Of a stretch of DNA of 64,000 nucleotides, positions 56,893-64,000 are shown piece by piece. The stretch comes from Moraxellaceae bacterium. Lineage in GTDB: Bacteria; Pseudomonadota; Gammaproteobacteria; Pseudomonadales; Moraxellaceae. The stretch's first letter is position 1. Each line of letters opens with the position of its first letter. The stretch spans positions 1 to 64,000 of the forward strand of contig JAUSND010000002.1 of the NCBI GenBank assembly GCA_030646295.1, in the 5' to 3' direction. Below the pieces are notes generated by a model. That model saw nothing but the letters and a program-made list of their open reading frames with translations. It did no database searches and was not told the origin of the DNA. Made by a program: the position numbers and the translations under genes.

Positions 56893-57462
56893 TCAGTGTA
56901 CCTGCGCGAACCGGAGCTGCAGGCCGGAGATCTCCATGTGGCGCCAGTCCGATGGTGCGACTTCCTGGCCGAGCTGCGCAAGGACAATGTCCGTGGCAAG
57001 AATGTCGCCATTGCCGGCAATATCCTCCGCCAGCATGAACGCGACATTGACCGTGTCACCAAAACAGTCGGTCTGCGGCACATACAGAAAACGGCCACTG
57101 GCCAGACCGATGGACACATCAAGCGGTTCGCGCATGGCCAGACAGGCGTGCCGGATTTCCAGCGCGGCCGTCACGGCCTGAGATGCATGCTCAAACACAG
57201 CCATCAGGTTGTCCGCCGTGTACTTGACCACCTCTCCTCCCGCACCTATCACAACCGGTGTACTGACCTGCTGCATGCGGCGGATGCGCGCCAGATACCC
57301 GACGATCCCCTCCGCCCGCACCGTTCTGGAAAAACCGGACATATCCAGCGCCAGCACACAGGCCGTGGTACCGAAGGTGTCCCAGAGCATGGCCTCGAGT
57401 GCAGCCTTCTCATCGCCGTCACAACGATCCAGACGATCAATCAGGGCATAAAACGCCTGCAT
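56893..57462 (-). CDS. Stand-alone class III nucleotide cyclase domain, probably degenerate
   Basis: A 189-residue protein consisting almost only of a class III cyclase fold. The first metal Asp (LALDMSGFS, D46 or close), the substrate lysine (EVVKYTADN) and the second metal Asp in the same loop are kept. The asparagine in GDTVNVAFML is kept, but the transition-state arginine, normally four residues later (VNxAxR), is methionine. Activity is therefore doubtful. The start at 57462 (MQAFYALID) lies 10 nt after the purU stop; a longer reading overlaps purU. No sensory domain is present. Confidence 0.75.
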   Translation of the reverse strand: MQAFYALIDRLDRCDGDEKAALEAMLWDTFGTTACVLALDMSGFSRTVRAEGIVGYLARIRRMQQVSTPVVIGAGGEVVKYTADNLMAVFEHASQAVTAALEIRHACLAMREPLDVSIGLASGRFLYVPQTDCFGDTVNVAFMLAEDIAGNGDILATDIVLAQLGQEVAPSDWRHMEISGLQLRFAQVH

Positions 57463-57472
57463 GTGCCGACCC

Positions 57473-58336
57473 TCAGTTGAACACGATGGTCTTGTTGCCG
57501 TGCACGATGATGCGATCTTCAAGATGCCATTTCACCGCACGCGCCAGCACATTGCGCTCCACGTCCTGGCCAAGGTCACGCAGGATGTCCACATCATGGC
57601 GATGCGACACACGGTCGACATCCTGCTCAATGATCGGTCCCTGATCGAGGTCTGCCGTCACGTAATGCGCGGTGGCCCCGATCAGCTTGACGCCCTTGTC
57701 ATGGGCCTGCTGGTACGGATTGGCGCCGACAAACGCCGGCAGGAACGAGTGATGGATGTTGATGATCTTGTGCGGCCACTTCGCCACCAGATCCGGCGAA
57801 AGAATCTGCATGTAGCGCGCCAGCACAATCAGGTCGTTGCCTTGCAGCAGCTCATTGATGCGTGCCTCGGCCTCGGCCTTGTTGTCCTTGTTGACCGGCA
57901 CCACATGAAACGGCACACCAAAGGACGCCACATCGCTTTCAAGATCAGGATGATTGCTGATGACACTGGTGATCTGGCACGGCAAGGTGCAGCGCGACCA
58001 GCGCCAGAGCAGCTCCAGCATGGCATGGTCGAATTTCGACACCAGAATGGCGACCTTTTTCAGGTCGGCCGCATAGCTGATGTGCCAGTTCATGTTGTAG
58101 CGGGAGGCCACCGCCTCTTCAAACGCCTTGGCCAGCACATTGCGTGACAGATCGAGATGCGGCGTCTGGAACTCCAGGCGCATGAAATAGGTCCCGCCCT
58201 CCGGCTCTGTGGAGTGCTGGTCCAGATCGGTGATGTTGGCGCCGTGGTTATAGAGAAAGCTGGACACCGCACTGACGATGCCGGGTTTGTCCGGGCAGGT
58301 AATGAGCAGGCGGGCAGTGGTATTCGTGTTGGGCAT
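57473..58336 (-). CDS. purU: Formyltetrahydrofolate deformylase
   Basis: A 287-residue enzyme that hydrolyses 10-formyltetrahydrofolate to formate and tetrahydrofolate. The N-terminal ACT domain (about residues 8-85) is followed by a formyltransferase-like domain. In the latter, [18 protein letters not shown] and [10 protein letters not shown] contain the catalytic Asn/His/Asp set. It is the upstream partner of the small cyclase gene. Confidence 0.94.
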   Translation of the reverse strand: MPNTNTTARLLITCPDKPGIVSAVSSFLYNHGANITDLDQHSTEPEGGTYFMRLEFQTPHLDLSRNVLAKAFEEAVASRYNMNWHISYAADLKKVAILVSKFDHAMLELLWRWSRCTLPCQITSVISNHPDLESDVASFGVPFHVVPVNKDNKAEAEARINELLQGNDLIVLARYMQILSPDLVAKWPHKIINIHHSFLPAFVGANPYQQAHDKGVKLIGATAHYVTADLDQGPIIEQDVDRVSHRHDVDILRDLGQDVERNVLARAVKWHLEDRIIVHGNKTIVFN

Positions 58337-58437
58337 GATGGGACCAGGGCTTGAACCGCGAAAGGCCCGACTTTACCGCAATTTTCACCACTGTAGGAGC
58401 AACATGAGACGCAAACCGGACCGGACTGAAGGACTGT

Positions 58438-59499
58438 CTAGCCAGCCACCCAGCCGTCCTCGTCGTCATCTTCCTCTTCAACGGCGTCCTCCGGCAGTCC
58501 CAGCAACTCGCGGCGATAACTGGCCGGTGTACGACCCGTCCATTTCTTGAATGCCCGATGAAACGAGCTGGCTTCGGAAAATCCCATCATGAGGGCAATT
58601 TCATCGATCGACAGTTCTTCCTTGCCCAGATAGTAGAGCGAGGCATCCTGGCGGATGCTGTCCTTGATTTCCTGATAGCTGGTGTTTTCCTCTTTCAGAC
58701 GGCGACGCAAGGTTTGCGGCGTCATGCTGAGCTGCTCGCACACCTGGGCAAAGTCCGGAAAGGTATTGCCGTATTCCTTGGAGATGATGGCACGAATCTG
58801 CTCGGGCAGGCCGATCGGCTGGGCATTGCCGACAATAATGAGGGCTAGCGAATCCTTGAGGAATTTCGACAGCGACAACGGATTCTGCACCAGCGGCAAA
58901 CTCAGCCAGCTGGTCGGAAACACCAGTGCACTGACCTTGTCGTTGTACACGACACGGCCGCGAAAAAGACGGCGGAATTCTCCGGCCTGCGGCGGCTCGG
59001 GAAAATCAAAATGAATACTGGTCGCCTCCAGGTTCTTTCCGGTGAGCCAGCTCCAGAAACGCACGGAAATGAACGTCATGGCTTCCAGCACGTTGTCTCG
59101 CGACTCCACCGATGGCGAGTCAATCACCAGTCGGGTTTCCCGCTCGCCCTTCTCCAGGCGCAAATCCAGAGGCAGATCCACAAGCTTGTAAAACTGGGCG
59201 GAGCGCTGCACCGCTTTTTCGAGATTGGGACAGTTGATGACCGCATGCGCCATCATGGAAAACGTCCCGGGCTTGGATTTTGTCCCGCGCCCCAGGCCAA
59301 TGAACTCGTCCTCGGTACGCCGCATGACAATCTGCATCAGCCGGATGAAGTCGCCGGTCGCCAGAGCCGCCTCCGGACGCTCCAGCAAGGCCGGCTCCAG
59401 GCCCGCTTCCCGCATCAGGTCAGCAAGCTCGGCGCCCTCACGTGCCGCTCCGGAAAGCAGCCGCTTCACGTATGCCATGGTGATGGTGTTTCTGCTCAC
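58438..59499 (-). CDS. AraC-family transcriptional regulator (OruR/ArgR-like N-domain)
   Basis: A 353-residue regulator with an N-terminal ligand-binding domain (about residues 15-210) and a C-terminal AraC double helix-turn-helix (about 235-335; LSIDEIALMMGFSEASSFHRAFKKW and RTPASYRREL). The tail is acidic (EEEDDDED). Members with this N-domain often control nearby fatty-acid, lipid or amino-acid catabolism. It is divergent from an acyl-CoA dehydrogenase gene across 202 nt, so control of that gene is likely. Confidence 0.87.
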   Translation of the reverse strand: MSRNTITMAYVKRLLSGAAREGAELADLMREAGLEPALLERPEAALATGDFIRLMQIVMRRTEDEFIGLGRGTKSKPGTFSMMAHAVINCPNLEKAVQRSAQFYKLVDLPLDLRLEKGERETRLVIDSPSVESRDNVLEAMTFISVRFWSWLTGKNLEATSIHFDFPEPPQAGEFRRLFRGRVVYNDKVSALVFPTSWLSLPLVQNPLSLSKFLKDSLALIIVGNAQPIGLPEQIRAIISKEYGNTFPDFAQVCEQLSMTPQTLRRRLKEENTSYQEIKDSIRQDASLYYLGKEELSIDEIALMMGFSEASSFHRAFKKWTGRTPASYRRELLGLPEDAVEEEDDDEDGWVAG

Positions 59500-59701
59500 T
59501 GCATTCCCTGCTCAGGATTCTTTTTTCATTGGAATCATGAAGTTACCAGATCACAAGGCAGCCTGCACGGGAATCGTGACTGATTGGTACAAAATGTCAT
59601 TCATTTTGGGCGAAGGCGTCATTGGCGTACCGGAGCGCCCCAAGCAGACTCGCCGCAACATCGCCGGACCTTCATTTCCGGCCACAGCAGGAGCCACATC
59701 C

Positions 59702-60841
59702 ATGATCGCCATGAAGCGCGCCCACTTTGACGCCGACCACGACGCCTTTCGCGACAACTTTCGCAAATTCTGCGAGGCCGAAGTACGCCCCCACACCCAG
59801 GAGTGGCTGAAGGCCGGCATGGTGTCACGCGAGGTCTGGAAAAAGGCCGGTGACAACGGTTTTCTCTGCCCGTATGTAGACGAGCAGTATGGTGGTCTTG
59901 GCCTGAAGGATTATCGCTACCTGCAGATCATGGCCGAAGAACTGTCCCGTGTCGGCGAGTCCGGTTTTGCCCTGATGCTGCACAACGATGTGATCGGGCC
60001 CTATCTGGACTCGTTCGCCAACGAAGAGCAGAAGTCCCGCTGGCTGCCGCGCATTGTCTCCGGTGATGCCATTCTCGCCGTGGCCATGACCGAGCCGGGC
60101 ACTGGCTCTGACCTCAAGAACATCAAGACCCGTCTTGAAGACAAGGGCGACCATTACCTGCTCAATGGTGCCAAGACCTTTATTTCCAACGGCATCCTGT
60201 CCGATATCGTCATCGTGGCGGCACAGCACGAAGACAAGGGCATCTCGCTGATCGTGGTCGAACGTGGCATGGAAGGCTTCGAGCGTGGCCGCAAGCTGGA
60301 AAAGATGGGCCTGCACTCGCAGGACACCGCCGAACTGTTCTTCAACAACGTGAAGGTGCCCAAGGAAAACCTGCTCGGCATGCCCGGCATGGGTTTCATG
60401 TACCTGATGCAGAAGCTGGCCCAGGAACGTATCGCCTGCGCCGTGGGCGCCATGGCCGGTGCCTGGTTTGCCTTTGACCAGACCCTCGCCTACGTGAAAG
60501 ACCGCAAGGCCTTTGGCAAACCGATCGGCTCTTTCCAGGTCAACCGTTTCAAGATGGCCGAGATGAAGACCGAACTCACCATCGGCCAGACCTTCATCGA
60601 CAATCTGGTCATGAAGTGTGTCGACAACACGATTTCGCCGGAAGAAGCCTTCATGGCCAAGTACTGGTGTACCGACCTGCTGAACAAGGTGGTGGCCGAG
60701 TGCGTGCAGCTGCATGGCGGCTATGGCTACATGATGGAATACCCGGTGGCACGTGCGTATGTGGACGCCCGCATCACCACCATTTTTGCCGGCACCAACG
60801 AGATCATGAAAGAAATGATCGGCCGTGGCATGGGACTGTAA
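59702..60841 (+). CDS. Acyl-CoA dehydrogenase
   Basis: A 379-residue FAD enzyme of the acyl-CoA dehydrogenase family, introducing the alpha-beta double bond in the first oxidative step of acyl-CoA breakdown. [16 protein letters not shown] and [21 protein letters not shown] (in parts) are typical of long-chain or isovaleryl-type members. ATG at 59702 follows AGGAG at 59689-59693 at 8 nt; a longer reading from 59225 overlaps the divergent regulator. The substrate is not determined. An SDR gene follows 68 nt downstream. Confidence 0.9.
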   Translation: MIAMKRAHFDADHDAFRDNFRKFCEAEVRPHTQEWLKAGMVSREVWKKAGDNGFLCPYVDEQYGGLGLKDYRYLQIMAEELSRVGESGFALMLHNDVIGPYLDSFANEEQKSRWLPRIVSGDAILAVAMTEPGTGSDLKNIKTRLEDKGDHYLLNGAKTFISNGILSDIVIVAAQHEDKGISLIVVERGMEGFERGRKLEKMGLHSQDTAELFFNNVKVPKENLLGMPGMGFMYLMQKLAQERIACAVGAMAGAWFAFDQTLAYVKDRKAFGKPIGSFQVNRFKMAEMKTELTIGQTFIDNLVMKCVDNTISPEEAFMAKYWCTDLLNKVVAECVQLHGGYGYMMEYPVARAYVDARITTIFAGTNEIMKEMIGRGMGL

Positions 60842-60909
60842 AACATCCACACTGGCGTGCATCGGGTAATCAAACCCGTTTCACATTTTCTCTGAACGGG
60901 AAAACAACA

Positions 60910-61812
60910 ATGAAAATCCGTTTTGATGATCGTGTCGTGATTGTGACCGGGGCCGGCGGCGGCCTTGGTCGCTCCCATGCACTGGCGTTTGCTGCCCGTG
61001 GTGCACGCGTGGTGGTAAACGACCTTGGCGTATCAACCCTGGGCGAAGGCGGCAGTGCCACACCTGCCCAGAAGGTTGTTGATGAAATCATCGCGGCCGG
61101 TGGCGAGGCTGTCGCCAACTACGACTCGGTGCTGGATGGCGAAAAGATCATACAGACCGCACTCGACAACTTTGGCCGCATCGACATTCTCATCAACAAT
61201 GCCGGCATCCTGCGTGACAAGTCATTTCACAAAATGACCGAGGAAGACTGGGATCTGGTCTACAACGTACACGTCAAGGGCGCCTTCAAGCTGACCCATG
61301 CCGCCTGGCCGCACCTGCGCGACCAGGAATACGGCCGCATTGTTTTCACGTCATCTGCCTCCGGCCTGTACGGCAATTTCGGGCAGGCCAATTACTCCAT
61401 GGCCAAACTCGGGCTGCATGGTCTGGCGCAGACACTGGCACTGGAAGGCCGTGCGAAAAACATTCTGGTGAACTCCATTGCACCGGTCGCCGGCTCGCGC
61501 ATGACGGAAACCATCATGCCTGCCGATGTGGTGGCAAAGCTCAAGCCGGAATATGTCAGTCCACTGGTACTGTGGCTGGCCAGCGAAGCCAACCGTGACA
61601 ACAGCGGCGGAGTATTTGAGGTGGGTGCCGGTTATATGGCCAAGCTGCGCTGGGAACGCACGCGAGGTATTGCATTCGGGCTGGCCAACGGCATCCGCGT
61701 GGAAGATGTCGCCCGCCACTGGGACCGCATTACCGACTTTGAAAATGCGACACACCCGGCCAGCGGACAGGAAGCCATGATGGACATGTTTGCCAATCTG
61801 GCCTGCAACTGA
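60910..61812 (+). CDS. SDR oxidoreductase, 3-hydroxyacyl-CoA dehydrogenase type
   Basis: A 300-residue short-chain dehydrogenase. The nucleotide loop GAGGGLG is at about residue 16, NNAG at about 98, and the catalytic set is Ser in TSSASG, Tyr and Lys in YSMAK. The N-terminal wording [14 protein letters not shown] matches the dehydrogenase domain of peroxisomal multifunctional enzyme type 2, which oxidises 3-hydroxyacyl-CoA. With the upstream acyl-CoA dehydrogenase it fits a beta-oxidation-like path. A separate hydratase must come from elsewhere. Confidence 0.87.
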   Translation: MKIRFDDRVVIVTGAGGGLGRSHALAFAARGARVVVNDLGVSTLGEGGSATPAQKVVDEIIAAGGEAVANYDSVLDGEKIIQTALDNFGRIDILINNAGILRDKSFHKMTEEDWDLVYNVHVKGAFKLTHAAWPHLRDQEYGRIVFTSSASGLYGNFGQANYSMAKLGLHGLAQTLALEGRAKNILVNSIAPVAGSRMTETIMPADVVAKLKPEYVSPLVLWLASEANRDNSGGVFEVGAGYMAKLRWERTRGIAFGLANGIRVEDVARHWDRITDFENATHPASGQEAMMDMFANLACN

Positions 61813-61886
61813 GGTGAGGCAGGGCAGGCCGCAAAAGCGCCTGCCCGGCTTCATCTCAAGTGCTATAGTGCGACGATCCATCCTTC

Positions 61887-62336
61887 ATGAATACGTCCAT
61901 GTTCAACCTGCACCCGCGTCTTGCTGCCGACACCCTTCTGCTGGGTGACTTTCCCCTTTGTCATTGCCTGCTGATGAATGACATGCACTACCCATGGCTG
62001 ATCCTGGTGCCACGCGTGGAAAACATTCGGGAAATCTTCGAGCTGGATGCTGCGCAACAGCAACAGTTGCTGCAGGAGTCCAGCTGGGTCAGCGAGCGCA
62101 TGGCAAGGCACTTCAATGCCACCAAGATCAATATCGGGGCACTGGGCAACATGGTGCCGCAACTGCACCTGCATGTTATTGCCCGCTACGAGAATGATGC
62201 CGCCTGGCCAGGGCCGGTCTGGGGCAAGCACCCCGCCGAACCCTATACCGGCGATAACCTGCAACGCATGAACAAGCGTCTGCATGAAGCGTTTGCCGAT
62301 GCGGCCGATGCAGGTTTTGTCTGGGCTGATCGCTAG
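61887..62336 (+). CDS. HIT-family nucleotide-binding protein
   Basis: A 149-residue HIT protein. The motif reads QLHLHVIAR: the first of three histidines is Gln, but the nucleophile His and the third are kept, as in a proteobacterial HIT branch. Further conserved are DMHYPWLILVPR and AAWPGPVWG. These enzymes hydrolyse nucleotide phosphoramidates or related bonds; the substrate is not known. It is downstream of the SDR gene by 74 nt. Confidence 0.87.
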   Translation: MNTSMFNLHPRLAADTLLLGDFPLCHCLLMNDMHYPWLILVPRVENIREIFELDAAQQQQLLQESSWVSERMARHFNATKINIGALGNMVPQLHLHVIARYENDAAWPGPVWGKHPAEPYTGDNLQRMNKRLHEAFADAADAGFVWADR

Positions 62337-62374
62337 CACCCGAAGCAGCATATCAAAGCAATCTGTCGTTTACG

Positions 62375-64000
62375 TCAGGCAATGCCATCCTGCTCTTCAA
62401 GCATGGAGACAACAGACTCCAGCCGATCATTCGCATCACCTGATGGTGCGCCAGGCTGGCGACTGAGGTCGACCAGCAGGCACTTGATGGCGGACTGTCC
62501 GGCCTGCTCGACCATCAGGGCATTGACCAGCAGTCTCACCTGCCGTCCGTCCACACCGGGAAGCGTAAACTCCACATCCCGCAATACACCGTCACGTATC
62601 ACGCGCGCCAGAAACCGCTGTAGCTGCCCCTCCCTCCCCGGCGGCATGAACAGCTCCAGCGGGCGTCCCAGCAGCTGCTCAGGCGTCGCTACCCCGGCCA
62701 TGACACAAAATGGCTGATTGGCCTCCAGTACACGACCATCCAGATTAAGGCTGACAAAACCCGTGTGTGACTGCGTCACCAGCGTGCGGAAAACCAGCTC
62801 GGTTTCCCGCGCATGCCGTTCTGCCGTGATGTCGGTGATATGGCCATCAACGGTCCAGCTGCTGTCTGGCCTCTGCCAGACACAGCCGGACTCACTGACC
62901 CAGCGCACCCCGGAAGGGCCATGGCGCAAGCGGTAAGTCACATCAAAGCGCCCCGAGCCGGCAATGGCTGACTCAAGGGCTGCCTGCAATGCCGGACGAT
63001 CCTCGGGCAGGATCAAGGCACCAAGACTCTGCGGCGGCTGGCCACGTGTGAACGGACTCAATACCTGCCCTGTCAGGATGCTGGTGCCATCACTGAGAAA
63101 TGCCGCCGGGCGGTCATGATGCAGACCTTGCCGTGCAGCCGGCAGCTCATAGCGATAAACCGCACCGGAGAGATTTGCAATCAGGGTCGTCATGCGACGC
63201 TCGCTTTCAAACAGCGCCATTTCGGTCTGCTTGCGCTCGTGCACATCACTGATCTGTGCCAGCAACAACGACTGGCCTGGCGCAAGGGAAAGCAGGCGGC
63301 AGCGCATGTTGCCCCAGCGCATCTGCCCGTCACGAGCCAGGTATCTTTTTTCCATCTGGTACAGTGTGTCCGGCTGCTGATGCAGTGCCGCCAGCGCCAT
63401 CATGCTGGCTTGACGATCATCTTCATGCACCAGCTCCTGCACATTAAGCATCACCATCTGCTCTGGGGCGTCATAACCGAAAAAGCGCGCACAGGCAGGA
63501 TTCACCATCAACATCCGGCCTTCGGCATCCAGCAGTGCCAGTGATGCCGGCACCGCCTCGAACATGAGACGAAAACGCGCCTCACTGTCCGCCAGCCACT
63601 GCTGCATGGACTCGACATCCGTCACATCGTGACCCACGACAGAAAGATAACGACGACCATCGCGCGCATCGGTGAAGTGCCTTGCACGCCAGCGCAACTG
63701 GCGCTCGTTGTCAGGACTTGCCTGCACGGAAAAACTGAATTCCAGCACGGCATCACTGCTGCGCATGGCCATCATGCGGGCCGACAGCGCAGCCGCATCA
63801 CCCTCGGGGGCACAGCACATGAAGAACTGGCGCCCCAGCATCTCATGGCGGGATAACCCGTACAGCCGCTCCAGCACCGGGTTCCAGTCAACCACATGAC
63901 AGGCTTCATCAAGTACGGCAATCGCCAGATCAGCAACACCCAGCAACTGCCGGTACTGCAATTCACTCGCCTGCAAATGACCGTTAAGGGAGGTGTGCTG
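62375..64000 (-). CDS. Multi-PAS sensor protein, N-terminus beyond the window
   Basis: The frame is open to the window edge at 64000. The visible 541 residues hold about four PAS domains (roughly 5-120, 128-245, 255-385 and 395-515 of the part beginning at 63976). Typical wording is DWNPVLERLYGLSRHEMLGRQFF and ACARFFGYDAPEQMV. No kinase, GGDEF, EAL or methyl-accepting domain is at the C-terminus, which ends shortly after the last PAS. An output domain might precede the visible part. A TTG at 63976 could act as start, but reading upstream is uninterrupted. Confidence 0.8.
   Translation of the reverse strand, partial: QHTSLNGHLQASELQYRQLLGVADLAIAVLDEACHVVDWNPVLERLYGLSRHEMLGRQFFMCCAPEGDAAALSARMMAMRSSDAVLEFSFSVQASPDNERQLRWRARHFTDARDGRRYLSVVGHDVTDVESMQQWLADSEARFRLMFEAVPASLALLDAEGRMLMVNPACARFFGYDAPEQMVMLNVQELVHEDDRQASMMALAALHQQPDTLYQMEKRYLARDGQMRWGNMRCRLLSLAPGQSLLLAQISDVHERKQTEMALFESERRMTTLIANLSGAVYRYELPAARQGLHHDRPAAFLSDGTSILTGQVLSPFTRGQPPQSLGALILPEDRPALQAALESAIAGSGRFDVTYRLRHGPSGVRWVSESGCVWQRPDSSWTVDGHITDITAERHARETELVFRTLVTQSHTGFVSLNLDGRVLEANQPFCVMAGVATPEQLLGRPLELFMPPGREGQLQRFLARVIRDGVLRDVEFTLPGVDGRQVRLLVNALMVEQAGQSAIKCLLVDLSRQPGAPSGDANDRLESVVSMLEEQDGIA

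Overview
The window looks like two genomes joined inside one gene. The left part (1 to about 21.25 kb) looks betaproteobacterial. Its order dapF-DUF484-xerC-hslV-hslU and its ComEC, LolCD and Zur-like genes recall Nitrosomonadaceae; this is from memory of the families, not a search. The right part (about 21.29 kb to the end) looks gammaproteobacterial: a complete nuo operon with fused nuoCD, PdxB, an AraC-type regulator next to an acyl-CoA dehydrogenase, and a TolQR/AgmX/TPR cluster. The change falls at the highly conserved DEAD-box motif of an rhlE-type helicase (21251-21289). The family resemblance of the protein and its leucine codon use both change there, so an assembly chimera is the simplest explanation, and the two parts should not be read as one genome without checking.

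Left part. An IS200/IS605-family transposase end with its hairpins opens the window. A compact operon follows: fatty acyl-AMP ligase, SDR reductase, acyl carrier protein and an alpha-oxoamine synthase of serine palmitoyltransferase type. This is the gene set of the first steps of bacterial ceramide synthesis. A 141-bp inverted-repeat element separates it from an ABC exporter. Next are comEC (minus), a DUF2062 membrane protein, an AlkA-type glycosylase, lolCD (minus), and a metal-uptake module (TonB receptor, small His/Cys membrane protein, Fur-family regulator) with two near-identical palindromic operators. The housekeeping run dapF, DUF484, xerC, hslV, hslU leads to the helicase.

Right part. 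A strong terminator follows the helicase. On the minus strand are two diguanylate cyclases, a small outer-membrane-like protein, a sodium:solute symporter and pdxB. On the plus strand is a nine-gene envelope cluster (coiled-coil exported protein, TPR proteins and lipoproteins, TolQ/ExbB, two TolR/ExbD, AgmX/PglI-type TonB-like protein) resembling the core of the Myxococcus Agl-Glt machinery. It ends at a terminator. Then nuoA-B-CD-E-F-G-H-I-J-K-L-M-N encodes respiratory complex I, with a MATE exporter at its tail.

The last 9 kb holds a TusA-like protein, an AmpG-like MFS permease, a degenerate class III cyclase behind purU, an AraC-type regulator divergent from an acyl-CoA dehydrogenase and an SDR (a likely acyl-CoA degradation pair), a HIT protein and a multi-PAS protein cut by the window edge. 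I saw no rRNA, tRNA or CRISPR array.
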